A stretch of DNA of 29,642 nt from positions 3,373 to 33,014 of the forward strand of contig DIVG01000067.1 in NCBI GenBank assembly GCA_002422425.1, read 5' to 3'. The notes under the pieces were generated by a model. The model was not told the origin of the DNA, ran no database searches, and saw only the letters and a program-made list of their open reading frames with translations. This DNA is from Akkermansiaceae bacterium UBA6138 (lineage in GTDB: Bacteria; Verrucomicrobiota; Verrucomicrobiia; Verrucomicrobiales; DEV007). A program made the position numbers and the translations under genes. Below, in pieces: positions 6,940 through 14,181 of this stretch. Within the stretch, counting starts at the first letter, position 1, and each line of letters begins with the position of its first letter.

Positions 6940-6966
6940 GCGGGGCGGCTCATCGACCCGCCCCGC
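6940..6966 (-). terminator. Hairpin after the 837-residue protein gene
   Basis: GCGGGGCGG (6940-6948) and CCGCCCCGC (6958-6966) are perfect 9-bp arms with a 9-base loop, 28 bases after the stop codon at 6994. On the minus strand only a broken T run (TTCATTT) follows, so this is a terminator of moderate quality. Confidence 0.6.
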
Positions 6967-6993
6967 TGAAACGCCCTGCAGCGGGCGGTGAAT

Positions 6994-9507
6994 TTACTGA
7001 CGAGTGAAGATCAGGCCGGGATCGCCCTCGGGGCTGCCCGCGAGGAGGAAGTGAAGCGTGCCGTCCTCGTTAAGCGTGATGTCACCGACGAGCTGAACGT
7101 CTTCATCCGCGAGGACGAGGAATCCGTCTTCGTCGATGGACCAATCGCCCTTGAGGACTTCACCGGCACTCGCCCCCTCGTAGCTCCACGAAAAAGTAGC
7201 GAGATCGGTCATCGAAAGAGTGATAGCCTTGTTGTCTCCCGAAGTCGCCTTCCAGATTCCCTGAAGAGCGGTCTTCTCGATAGTGGCTTTTTTCACCTCG
7301 ACCATTTTGGTGCCGCCGGTTAGCTCAGGGAGAGGCTCGTCCGTGGGGATCGAATCTCCGACGAGGGCGCGCAGCTGACTGGCGACGGTGTCGCGGGGCT
7401 GCAACTGATGCACCCGGTCAAACATCGCATAGGCATCTTCAAGATGGCCGCCGACCATGTAGTGATACCCGAGAAGGAAGTGGGCATCAGCCGCATCACC
7501 CTGACTGAGAACGTAATCCTCCAGCTTGCGGAATTGAGCCGTGTAGCGGTCCACCGAGTCGTAGAGACCTATCATTGTTTCCCAGGCCCAACCAGGCCCT
7601 GAAGCGAGGACGGGATTGAGCACCCCGGCAGCATCACCGTAGCGGCCCAGCGCAAAGAGGACGAGGGCGCGATACTCGTGCAGGGTAGTGTCACCGGGTT
7701 CCCAGGAGATCGCTTCATCGATGGCCGAGGCGGCGGCCAGGTAATCCGCCGAACGGAAAGCGGCACGGGAACGTTCAAATGCGGCTGTCGATTTCTCGGC
7801 GTTACTGAGAGCGGCTTCCTCGGAAACGGGCACGGAGCGCGTCGCCACCACCGTGATCGGCTCGGAGTAATTGATGATGGTTGTGCGCGTCTGGATCGGG
7901 GGTGCATAGTAGGGGTTGTAGTAGCTGTAGTAACCCGTGTCGTAGGCAAGACTGCCGAGAGACCACGAGGCCAGACCCCAGGTGATAATGGCGGAAGGCC
8001 CCGCGTAGTAGACGTGATACCCCGGAGGATAGTAGGTGGCTGGTCTGATATAGTAACGGTAACGATTACTCCAGTAGCTGTTCCATCCGTAGTCCCAGCA
8101 TCCGTAGTGCCAGGCGTGATAGTGCGTTGATCCCCACCACGGGCGGGTTCCCCAGACGCTCGGGCGATACGCATAGTTCACTGAAAAGATAAAATTGGAA
8201 CTGTAATGGCGTGAACGATACTCTTGCGTCTGATAGTCAGAGCGCCACACACTGTCGCCCTTCACCCATCGCTCATCCGCAGGGCGACGGGCCTGCTCGC
8301 GGTAGGCAAGAGGCTTCACCTGACCGTCACGATAGCGATTCCGGTCATACTTCGTCGCATGCCTGTCTGGCTCGTTGAAACGACCACCGGGACCCTTTTT
8401 GTCCAAGGTGCCGTTCTCCGCGAGGCCGGTGGCGCCGGAGATGGGGCTGTCATTGACGCCATCGGGGCGAGGGACGTCACCCTCACGGCTGCCGCGATTG
8501 CCCTTGCCATCGGAACGATCCCGGGCACCACCGCCACGGGGGCTGTAGTTGGAAGAAAGCTTTTCCGACACCCCGGCGGATGGCCTCGGGGCGCTTTCAG
8601 GACGAGCTTTTGATTCGGGTCGAGCCTCAGGTCGATTGCCCTTTTCGCCGCCGGGGCGGGAGGCATCGACTGCAGCGCTGCTGCGACCCCCGCCCTTAAC
8701 CCCCTTCGCCTCGGAAGAGGCGGGCGCACCCGCAACGCCGGGAAGATCATTCCCCTCCCGATTTTTGCCGGCGGGACGCACGGTTGTCCGGTCAGGACCA
8801 GGATCCATCCGCCCATCGGATTTTCCCTCAACGGGTCCAGAAGGCACCGCGACAGGTCCCCCAGGCCCGTTGCCGGACGGGCGTGAACTAATCGGCGAGG
8901 TGGGCTTCCCTTTATCAGGCGCTGTCCGGACCTTGCTGTCGTCGGGACTTGGGGGACGCGGCTCGGGCTTGGCGGAAACCTTCGGAGAATCTTTCGATTG
9001 AGGACTCTGACGAACGACAGGAGGGGATTCCGGCTTCCGTTGACCGTTGTCGTCCCCACCTGCGGCGGTGGATGATTGGGGAGCACGGCGCGGGGAACTG
9101 ACCGGCGACCTCGGCGCTCGGGGAGCTTCCGGGGCCTGTTTTTGTAGCGTGGACGGTTCCCTCACCGATTCGGGACGATTTCCGGTCGACTGCTTCGGTG
9201 CGAACTGCGGCGCTTGCGCCCCGCGGTTCACGTCTGACGGGTTCGGCATGTTGCGCTGCTGAGGCACTTCGCGATTTGCCTCAGGTCGGCTTGGGGCCGA
9301 TCGCGGTTCTGATGCGGGACGTTGCCTGGGAGCCTGCGGGGTGGTGACCCGGGGACTGGCAGGTGGGGACTGGCGACGTTCGTCACGCTGCGCGTTACCG
9401 TCTTCGCGATGGCGATCATCTTTGTTCTTATTTTGCCCCGGCATTAAGACGGGAGCCGACAAAAGCGCCGCCGTTAACAGGAGAAACCGAAGGGAGGCTA
9501 TTTTCAT
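6994..9507 (-). CDS. Secreted low-complexity protein with TPR and beta-rich C-terminal domain
   Basis: An 837-residue protein of unknown function. A signal peptide (MKIASLRFLLLTAALL, ending about residue 24) is followed by roughly 360 residues very rich in Pro, Ser, Arg and Gly, surely disordered and basic. Residues about 388-537 are extremely rich in Tyr and Trp (WDYGWNSYWSNRYRYYI and similar). Residues about 563-712 form TPR-like helical repeats (ADYLAAASAIDEAI, LFALGRYGDAA, LEDAYAMF). The last 95 residues form a small beta domain (LQGIWKA, FSWSYEG, LKGDWSIDEDGFLVL) resembling lipocalin-like domains. I chose the Met at 9507, before the signal peptide, over an upstream in-frame codon at 9546. 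Export to the periplasm or cell surface is likely. Similar architectures are seen in Planctomycetes and Verrucomicrobia. Confidence 0.75.
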   Translation of the reverse strand: MKIASLRFLLLTAALLSAPVLMPGQNKNKDDRHREDGNAQRDERRQSPPASPRVTTPQAPRQRPASEPRSAPSRPEANREVPQQRNMPNPSDVNRGAQAPQFAPKQSTGNRPESVREPSTLQKQAPEAPRAPRSPVSSPRRAPQSSTAAGGDDNGQRKPESPPVVRQSPQSKDSPKVSAKPEPRPPSPDDSKVRTAPDKGKPTSPISSRPSGNGPGGPVAVPSGPVEGKSDGRMDPGPDRTTVRPAGKNREGNDLPGVAGAPASSEAKGVKGGGRSSAAVDASRPGGEKGNRPEARPESKARPESAPRPSAGVSEKLSSNYSPRGGGARDRSDGKGNRGSREGDVPRPDGVNDSPISGATGLAENGTLDKKGPGGRFNEPDRHATKYDRNRYRDGQVKPLAYREQARRPADERWVKGDSVWRSDYQTQEYRSRHYSSNFIFSVNYAYRPSVWGTRPWWGSTHYHAWHYGCWDYGWNSYWSNRYRYYIRPATYYPPGYHVYYAGPSAIITWGLASWSLGSLAYDTGYYSYYNPYYAPPIQTRTTIINYSEPITVVATRSVPVSEEAALSNAEKSTAAFERSRAAFRSADYLAAASAIDEAISWEPGDTTLHEYRALVLFALGRYGDAAGVLNPVLASGPGWAWETMIGLYDSVDRYTAQFRKLEDYVLSQGDAADAHFLLGYHYMVGGHLEDAYAMFDRVHQLQPRDTVASQLRALVGDSIPTDEPLPELTGGTKMVEVKKATIEKTALQGIWKATSGDNKAITLSMTDLATFSWSYEGASAGEVLKGDWSIDEDGFLVLADEDVQLVGDITLNEDGTLHFLLAGSPEGDPGLIFTRQ

Positions 9508-9700
9508 TTCCAGAGGGGTGTTTAGGGTTGACCACGAGCAGTACACTTTATTGGACGTGGCGGCGGGGTCAGGTATTCAGTAATTTTCCAGTTTCTTTTC
9601 CGTTTTCTGTTTCACCCGATCGCACAGGGCCTTTTCCGGTCGCGGATTTCCCCGATAAAGAGGGGGTTGACTCTCTGACCGGGACCTGTTGAGTTTCGAC

Positions 9701-10336
9701 ATGCCCCGCAGCACCCTCTTTCACGCCAGGCTTTACGGGATTGTAGATCTCGGCTATGCCGCGCCCGCCGCCCTCATCAGAGTTACCGCCGAGATGATCG
9801 AAGGCGGCATCGATGTCATTCAATTGCGGGCAAAAGAATATGCCGCCGATGAGGTGGAGAGGTGGGGCGAAACGCTTCTTCCTCTCTGCCGCGAAGCCGG
9901 GGTGCCTCTCATTATCAACGATCACGCCCGCGTTGCCGCTATCCTTGGAGCGGATGGAGTCCACGTGGGACAGGATGACGCCCCGATGGATGACGTGCGC
10001 GCCATTGTCGGACCGTCGATGTTAGTGGGTCGTTCCACCCACAGCCTCGCCCAGGCAACGGCGGCGGCGGCCGACCCCCGGACGGACCTCATCGGATTCG
10101 GCCCGCTCTTTTCTACCCCGACAAAGCCCGCCTACACGCCGATCGGCACGGCCGCAATCAGCGAGGTCCATTCACGCCACCCCGACCTTCCTATTTTCTG
10201 CATCGGCGGCATCAAAAAAGAAAATCTCCCCGACCTCATCGCCGCCGGGGCAAAACGCGCCGTCATCGTTTCGGGAATCTTGCAGGCACCCGATATCGCT
10301 GCTTATGTCCGCAGCGCGAGGGCCTTGCTCTCCTGA
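9701..10336 (+). CDS. thiE: Thiamine-phosphate synthase
   Basis: A 211-residue TIM-barrel enzyme that joins the pyrimidine diphosphate and thiazole phosphate to make thiamine monophosphate. Key motifs are VIQLRAKE (residues about 32-39), the pyrophosphate/Mg site INDHARVAAILGADGVHVGQ, VGRSTHS, and the phosphate-binding GPLFSTPTKPAY, with CIGGI near the end. I use the ATG at 9701. An in-frame TTG lies 12 bases upstream. No TPP riboswitch (THI box) is visible in the 190 bases before it, and no Shine-Dalgarno sequence. It is followed after 41 bases by the PfkB kinase gene on the same strand. Confidence 0.93.
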   Translation: MPRSTLFHARLYGIVDLGYAAPAALIRVTAEMIEGGIDVIQLRAKEYAADEVERWGETLLPLCREAGVPLIINDHARVAAILGADGVHVGQDDAPMDDVRAIVGPSMLVGRSTHSLAQATAAAADPRTDLIGFGPLFSTPTKPAYTPIGTAAISEVHSRHPDLPIFCIGGIKKENLPDLIAAGAKRAVIVSGILQAPDIAAYVRSARALLS

Positions 10337-10377
10337 GTCGTTACATTTTACCATCACCCCATCCAATTCCCTCTTTC

Positions 10378-11292
10378 ATGAGCGTCCTCATATCCGGTTC
10401 CATCGCCATTGATCATGTTAAAACGCAGAGGGCCTCGCAGGAGAATCTCCTCGGTGGCTCGGCATCCTACGCGGCGATCGCCGCAAGCTTTTTCTCTCCC
10501 GTCGGCATTGTCGCGGTAGTCGGGCACGACTTTCCCGACGAACATCTTGAGGTCTTCAAAGCCCGCGGCATCAATCTCGACGGGATCGAGTTCTCCGGGG
10601 GCGAAACGTTCCGCTGGTCGGGGGAGTACATGGAGGACATGAACGACCGCGAGACACTTTCGGTCGCCCTGAATGTCCTGGAGTCCTGGCAGCCCTCCGT
10701 GGCCGATTCGCAGAAGACCGCCACAACCGTGAATCTCCTCGCGAATTCACACCCGCTCAATCAGCACGCGGTCATTGATCAACTCGGGGCGGGCCCCGGC
10801 TTCACCATCGCCGACACAATGGACCTGTGGATCCAGATCTCACGCCACGAACTCGAAAGTCTCCTCAAACGCATCGACCTCCTCGTCCTCAATGACAGCG
10901 AGGCCAGGCTGATGATGGATACCCCAAATGTTGTTTCGGCCGGCCACCGCCTCCGCGAGATGGGGCCGAAATACGTTATTATCAAAAAAGGCGAGCACGG
11001 GGCGATGCTCTTTGGTGAAAACGAGTTTTTTGCCTGTCCCGCTTTCCCCCTGCATGATGTCTTCGATCCGACCGGAGCGGGCGACAGCTTCATCGGCGGG
11101 TTCGCCGGTTACCTCGCCAGCCTCGGAAAGAAGGGGTATAACTTTGCCGATCTCAAGAGCGGGATCGCCCGCGGTACTATCCTCGCGAGCTTCACCTGCG
11201 AGAGTTTCAGCACCCATTCGCTGCACGACCTCACTCCGGCGGCTTTCGAGGAGCGTCTCAAGACTTTCCGTCAGTACTGCGAATTCGCCTGA
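10378..11292 (+). CDS. PfkB family carbohydrate/nucleoside kinase
   Basis: A 304-residue ribokinase-fold kinase. It opens with SVLISGSIAIDHV and a GGSASYAAIAASFF glycine-rich substrate region. It ends with the PfkB signature DPTGAGDSFIGGFAGYLA, where the Asp of GAGD is the catalytic base. VIIKKGEHGAML is the usual strand before the nucleotide site. The sugar or nucleoside substrate cannot be told from sequence. It follows thiE by 41 bases and is probably cotranscribed, but neighbours do not prove a thiamine role. It has no Shine-Dalgarno sequence. The 182 bases after its stop hold only a weak, long-looped dyad (CCCGTTT/AAACGGG, 11298-11342). Confidence 0.88.
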   Translation: MSVLISGSIAIDHVKTQRASQENLLGGSASYAAIAASFFSPVGIVAVVGHDFPDEHLEVFKARGINLDGIEFSGGETFRWSGEYMEDMNDRETLSVALNVLESWQPSVADSQKTATTVNLLANSHPLNQHAVIDQLGAGPGFTIADTMDLWIQISRHELESLLKRIDLLVLNDSEARLMMDTPNVVSAGHRLREMGPKYVIIKKGEHGAMLFGENEFFACPAFPLHDVFDPTGAGDSFIGGFAGYLASLGKKGYNFADLKSGIARGTILASFTCESFSTHSLHDLTPAAFEERLKTFRQYCEFA

Positions 11293-11474
11293 ATCGGCCC
11301 GTTTACTCCTAGGTTTTTTCTGACTATCCTGAATAAAACGGGAGTGCTATTCCGCCGACGAATCCCATGGCGGTCATATCGTACGGAAACGGGCGAGTGA
11401 GTCCCCTGTCACCTCCTCGCCGGGCGGTCTCTCCCTTCCCGGTTTGATCCGTGGCTACCTTTCGCCTATTGTCA

Positions 11475-12527
11475 TCAATCCGTTCTTCCAAGGTCGTGAA
11501 TCCCGCAGAAGAGAGTACCGTCCTCGCCGGGCTCTTCTGCAAAAAATTCGTCGTTATCGAGGTGACGTATGCATGATGCTTCGTAACCGGCCAGGGTCGT
11601 GGCGCGGCGCAGTTCGTCATTGAGGCTGCCGCCGCTAATGCCCGAGGCGATGTAGTTGGTGAACTTCTTCATGCGGTTCACGATCTGCGACTCCTTTTCA
11701 AAATCACCCTCCCGAGTAACTTCATCGGTGAGCTCGCGCAGGTAGGCGAGCACTTCATGGAGGCGGCGGCGCCGGGGTTCGCGGCCGGCGAGAGAGTCGC
11801 GGATGCCGTCGAAGAGCCAGGGATCACGGATCGCACCGCGACCTATCATGAGCCCGGCCGCCCCGGTTTTCCGGAGCATCGCCCTCGCACTCGCCACCGA
11901 AACGATGCTGCCGTTGGCGACGACGGGATAGGGCAGTGTCGCAACGGCTCGCGCAATTTCGGCGGTATGGACATCGGACTGATATCGCTCGCGCACAGTG
12001 CGACCGTGGATCGCGAGACTGTCGAGGGGAAGCGAGGCAAAAAGGTCGAGAAGCGCACCAAACTCGTCCGTAGACTCGTAGCCGAGGCGCGTCTTTAAGC
12101 TGAGCCGACCAGGCACCACAGGGCGCAACTCAAAAACAATGCGGCGAATCAGATCATGATTACGCAGGAGGGCCCCGCCGGCCTGTTTCCCGCAGACGGT
12201 CGGTGCCGGGCAACCGAGATTGATGTCGATCCCGGCGCAGGGGGCAAGCCGCCCAATCGCCCTTGCCGTTCGCACGAGGTGCCCGGGGTCGTTCCCTATC
12301 AGCTGCGCCATGATCGGCTTTTCCGTCTTCAGTTCGCGAATTGATGAAAGAATCCACCTCTCCGGATGCGAATCGCGGTGAACTCGAAGATATTCGGTGA
12401 CGTAAACGTCAGGTCCCCCACGCCTTTCGAGGCATCGCCAAAGCGGCAGAACCGATACATCCTGCATCGGAGCAAGCAGAAGTTGGGGAAGAGGATCCAC
12501 GCCGCAATCAAACAGGTTTGTCGTCAT
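11475..12527 (-). CDS. tRNA-dihydrouridine synthase
   Basis: A 350-residue FMN enzyme that reduces uridines in the tRNA D-loop. The N-terminal barrel has LLLAPMQDVSVLPLWR, followed by KPIMAQLIGND. INLGCPAPTVCGKQAGGALL carries the catalytic Cys in GCP, SLKTRLGYE follows, LAIHGRTVRERYQ is the FMN-phosphate region, and VVANGSIVSV and MIGRGAIRDPWLFD complete the barrel. A Dus letter cannot be assigned safely. I chose the ATG at 12527, which has one of the few good Shine-Dalgarno sequences in the window (AAGGGGGG) and starts just before the barrel. The longer upstream reading frame is antisense to the ArsR gene region and not credible. It lies 31 bases downstream of the ArsR gene on the same strand, so cotranscription is likely. 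Confidence 0.9.
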   Translation of the reverse strand: MTTNLFDCGVDPLPQLLLAPMQDVSVLPLWRCLERRGGPDVYVTEYLRVHRDSHPERWILSSIRELKTEKPIMAQLIGNDPGHLVRTARAIGRLAPCAGIDINLGCPAPTVCGKQAGGALLRNHDLIRRIVFELRPVVPGRLSLKTRLGYESTDEFGALLDLFASLPLDSLAIHGRTVRERYQSDVHTAEIARAVATLPYPVVANGSIVSVASARAMLRKTGAAGLMIGRGAIRDPWLFDGIRDSLAGREPRRRRLHEVLAYLRELTDEVTREGDFEKESQIVNRMKKFTNYIASGISGGSLNDELRRATTLAGYEASCIRHLDNDEFFAEEPGEDGTLFCGIHDLGRTD

Positions 12528-12558
12528 GAGTCCCCCCTTAGGCCCGGGGTCCCGGATA

Positions 12559-12894
12559 TCAGATCTCGTAAACGACGGCACTCTCGGCCCGGGCGCGCCG
12601 GTTGAGCTTGGAACAGACGAGCTCACAAAGATCAAAAACGAGCGGTTCGCCGATAGAGTAAAAGACCTGCGTGCCGCGCTGTTCGCGAATGAGGAGATCC
12701 GCCTCGTAGAGCGTCTTGAGCTGTTTAGAGATATTCGCCTGCGAAGTGCGAAGCGAAGAAACGATGTCATTCACGGAAGCCGGCCCGCGGCGCAGCATCT
12801 GGAGGATTGCGAGGCGGGTGGGCTCGGCGAATACCTTGAAAAAAGACGCGATCTTTTCAAGGGACTGACGATCCAGTTCTGTCGTTTGAGCCAT
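12559..12894 (-). CDS. ArsR/SmtB family repressor, divergent from sulfur-transport genes
   Basis: A 111-residue winged-helix repressor. FFKVFAEPTRLAILQMLRRG opens the domain, and the recognition helix is SLRTSQANISKQLKTLYEAD (about residues 48-67). The beta wing is IREQRGTQVFYSI. In the C-terminal helix two cysteines are spaced C-x3-C (DLCELVC). The classical CxC metal box of helix 3 is absent, and the first of the two BigR/SqrR sulfide-sensing Cys is not seen. This CELVC pair is therefore the probable sensor of persulfide or metal, which is inference. The start at 12894 follows the conserved domain edge. Its divergent neighbours are YeeE/YedE genes, the usual targets of BigR-like repressors. 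Confidence 0.9.
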   Translation of the reverse strand: MAQTTELDRQSLEKIASFFKVFAEPTRLAILQMLRRGPASVNDIVSSLRTSQANISKQLKTLYEADLLIREQRGTQVFYSIGEPLVFDLCELVCSKLNRRARAESAVVYEI

Positions 12895-12967
12895 GGTTTT
12901 GAAAATCGGGGACAGGAAAGTTATCTGCTGGATTATTTTAAACCCAAAAAGAATAAAAGAAAATGAA

Positions 12968-12996
12968 TTGACCATATCGCTATATGGCGATATTAG
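12968..12996 (+). promoter_or_regulatory. yeeE promoter with ArsR-type operator in its spacer
   Basis: TTGACC (12968-12973) and TATTAG (12991-12996) are spaced 17 bases apart. Within and just past that spacer lie the perfect dyad arms ATATCGC (12974-12980) and GCGATAT (12987-12993), with a 6-base centre. A repressor on this dyad would block polymerase directly. The AT-rich ATAT..ATAT shape fits ArsR-family operators. Predicted transcription start falls at about 13002-13003. Confidence 0.65.
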
Positions 12997-13001
12997 TCAA
13001 G

Positions 13002-13559
13002 ATGGAAAATTACCTTGATTCCCGGCCGAAGAAAGCGGCGGGCCTGCGCGCTGTATCCTGGAGTCCCTACCTCGTCGGAACCGGCATCGGAATGCTTAGC
13101 TGGGCCGCCTTTTACCTCGTGAACAAGCCCATCGGTATGTCGACCGAGGTTTCGAAACTCTCGGGTTGGTTTGCCTCACTTTTTGTGGGGATGGAGAAGG
13201 TTACCGCGAACGGCTACTGGTCGGGCACTAAGCCCGGTTTCGGTTACGAAACAATCTTTTTGATCGCGACCGCTCTGGGAGCCTTCCTCAGTTCGAGGCG
13301 GTCGGGAAACTTTGCCTGGGAGAAAGTCCCCTCCGTCTGGAGCGCCCGCTACGGAAGCGGAACCGCCCGGCGCATGATCGCCGCCTTCGTTGGAGGGATC
13401 ATCATCCTCTACGGAGCGCGCATCGCCGGTGGTTGTACGAGTGGCCACGGGATCAGCGGCACCCTTCAGCTCGCGGTCTCAAGCTGGGTCTTTTTCATCT
13501 CCATGTTCGCCACGGGCATCGTCACGGCGGCGCTCATGTTCCGTTTCGGTAAATCCTAA
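13002..13559 (+). CDS. YeeE/YedE family sulfur transporter, first half-gene
   Basis: A 185-residue membrane protein of the YeeE/YedE (DUF395, sulfur transport) family. Hydrophobic segments include SPYLVGTGIGMLSWAAFYLV, ETIFLIATALGAFL, MIAAFVGGIIILYGARIAGG and VFFISMFATGIVTAA. The hallmark GGCTSGHGISG carries the conserved Cys thought to handle thiosulfate or persulfide. With the next gene it forms a split PmpA/PmpB-type pair. I prefer the ATG at 13002 to the in-frame ATG at 12984, because the earlier codon lies inside the promoter dyad, before the predicted transcription start. If so the mRNA is leaderless. It is presumably derepressed by sulfide or thiosulfate through the ArsR protein. Confidence 0.87.
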   Translation: MENYLDSRPKKAAGLRAVSWSPYLVGTGIGMLSWAAFYLVNKPIGMSTEVSKLSGWFASLFVGMEKVTANGYWSGTKPGFGYETIFLIATALGAFLSSRRSGNFAWEKVPSVWSARYGSGTARRMIAAFVGGIIILYGARIAGGCTSGHGISGTLQLAVSSWVFFISMFATGIVTAALMFRFGKS

Positions 13560-13574
13560 CACGCACGCAACACC

Positions 13575-14141
13575 ATGAATTTTCCACTCTCCACATCCTC
13601 CCCGACGGGCCTCCTTCTCGCCGGGCTCTTTGGATTGGTCTTCGGCATCCTCCTCGAAAAGGGGAGGGTGACCGATTACAACGTCATCGTGAATCTCTTC
13701 CGGTTTCGCGATTTCACCGTTCTCAAAATCATGCTCACGGCAATCCTTGTCGGCGGAATCGGGGTCGCGGTGATGATGCGGGGCGGTATCCTTGAAGGCT
13801 GGCACATCAAGGAGATGAATACCCTTGGTGTCATCCTCGGCGGCGGCCTTTTCGGTGTCGGCATGGTACTCTACGGCTACTGTCCCGGGACCGGCGTGGC
13901 GGCAATCGCGACAGGCAGTATCCATGCGCTCACGGGTTTTCTCGGTATGGTCGTCGGCGGGGTTTTCTACGCAGTCACCTACGGATGGGTTAAAACTGCC
14001 GTCCTTACAGTCGGAGCGACGGGTAAAACCAGGCTACCCGAGTCCACCGGCATTCCGGAATTCGCCTGGTGGATCATCCTGGCGACGGCCTCTCTCCTCA
14101 TTTTCCGAATTCTGGGAAAACGAGGAAAGGCGAACGGTTGA
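13575..14141 (+). CDS. YeeE/YedE family sulfur transporter, second half-gene (DUF6691-like)
   Basis: A 188-residue membrane protein, partner of the preceding gene. It has several hydrophobic helices (GLLLAGLFGLVFGILLEKG, MLTAILVGGIGVAVMM, ILGGGLFGVGMVLYGYCPG, GFLGMVVGGVFYAV, FAWWIILATASLLIFRIL). The conserved motif YGYCPGTGVAAIATG contains the second functional Cys of YeeE-type channels. The pair is expected to import thiosulfate or a related reduced sulfur species across the inner membrane. It begins 15 bases after the first half-gene, without a Shine-Dalgarno sequence, and certainly shares its transcript. Confidence 0.88.
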   Translation: MNFPLSTSSPTGLLLAGLFGLVFGILLEKGRVTDYNVIVNLFRFRDFTVLKIMLTAILVGGIGVAVMMRGGILEGWHIKEMNTLGVILGGGLFGVGMVLYGYCPGTGVAAIATGSIHALTGFLGMVVGGVFYAVTYGWVKTAVLTVGATGKTRLPESTGIPEFAWWIILATASLLIFRILGKRGKANG

Positions 14142-14156
14142 AAAAGCTGGTTTTTT

Positions 14157-14181
14157 GAACACATTGTTGTAGAGTGTGTTC
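14157..14181. repeat. Perfect dyad abutting the DUF2851 start codon
   Basis: The arms GAACACA (14157-14163) and TGTGTTC (14175-14181) are exact inverted copies with an 11-base centre, ending directly before the ATG at 14182. It could be an operator or an mRNA hairpin that hides the start. It does not match a TGTTC-N4-GAACA LexA site, because the half-sites point the other way. Confidence 0.4.

Noticed and set aside
9508..9700. TPP riboswitch upstream of thiE
   Set aside because: No THI-box sequence or matching helices could be found in this region.
12528..12770. 81-residue N-terminal extension of the dihydrouridine synthase
   Set aside because: It overlaps the arsR coding region on the same strand in another frame, and the good ribosome-binding site is at 12527.
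14157..14181. LexA site at the DUF2851 start
   Set aside because: The half-sites are inverted relative to TGTTC-N4-GAACA and too far apart.
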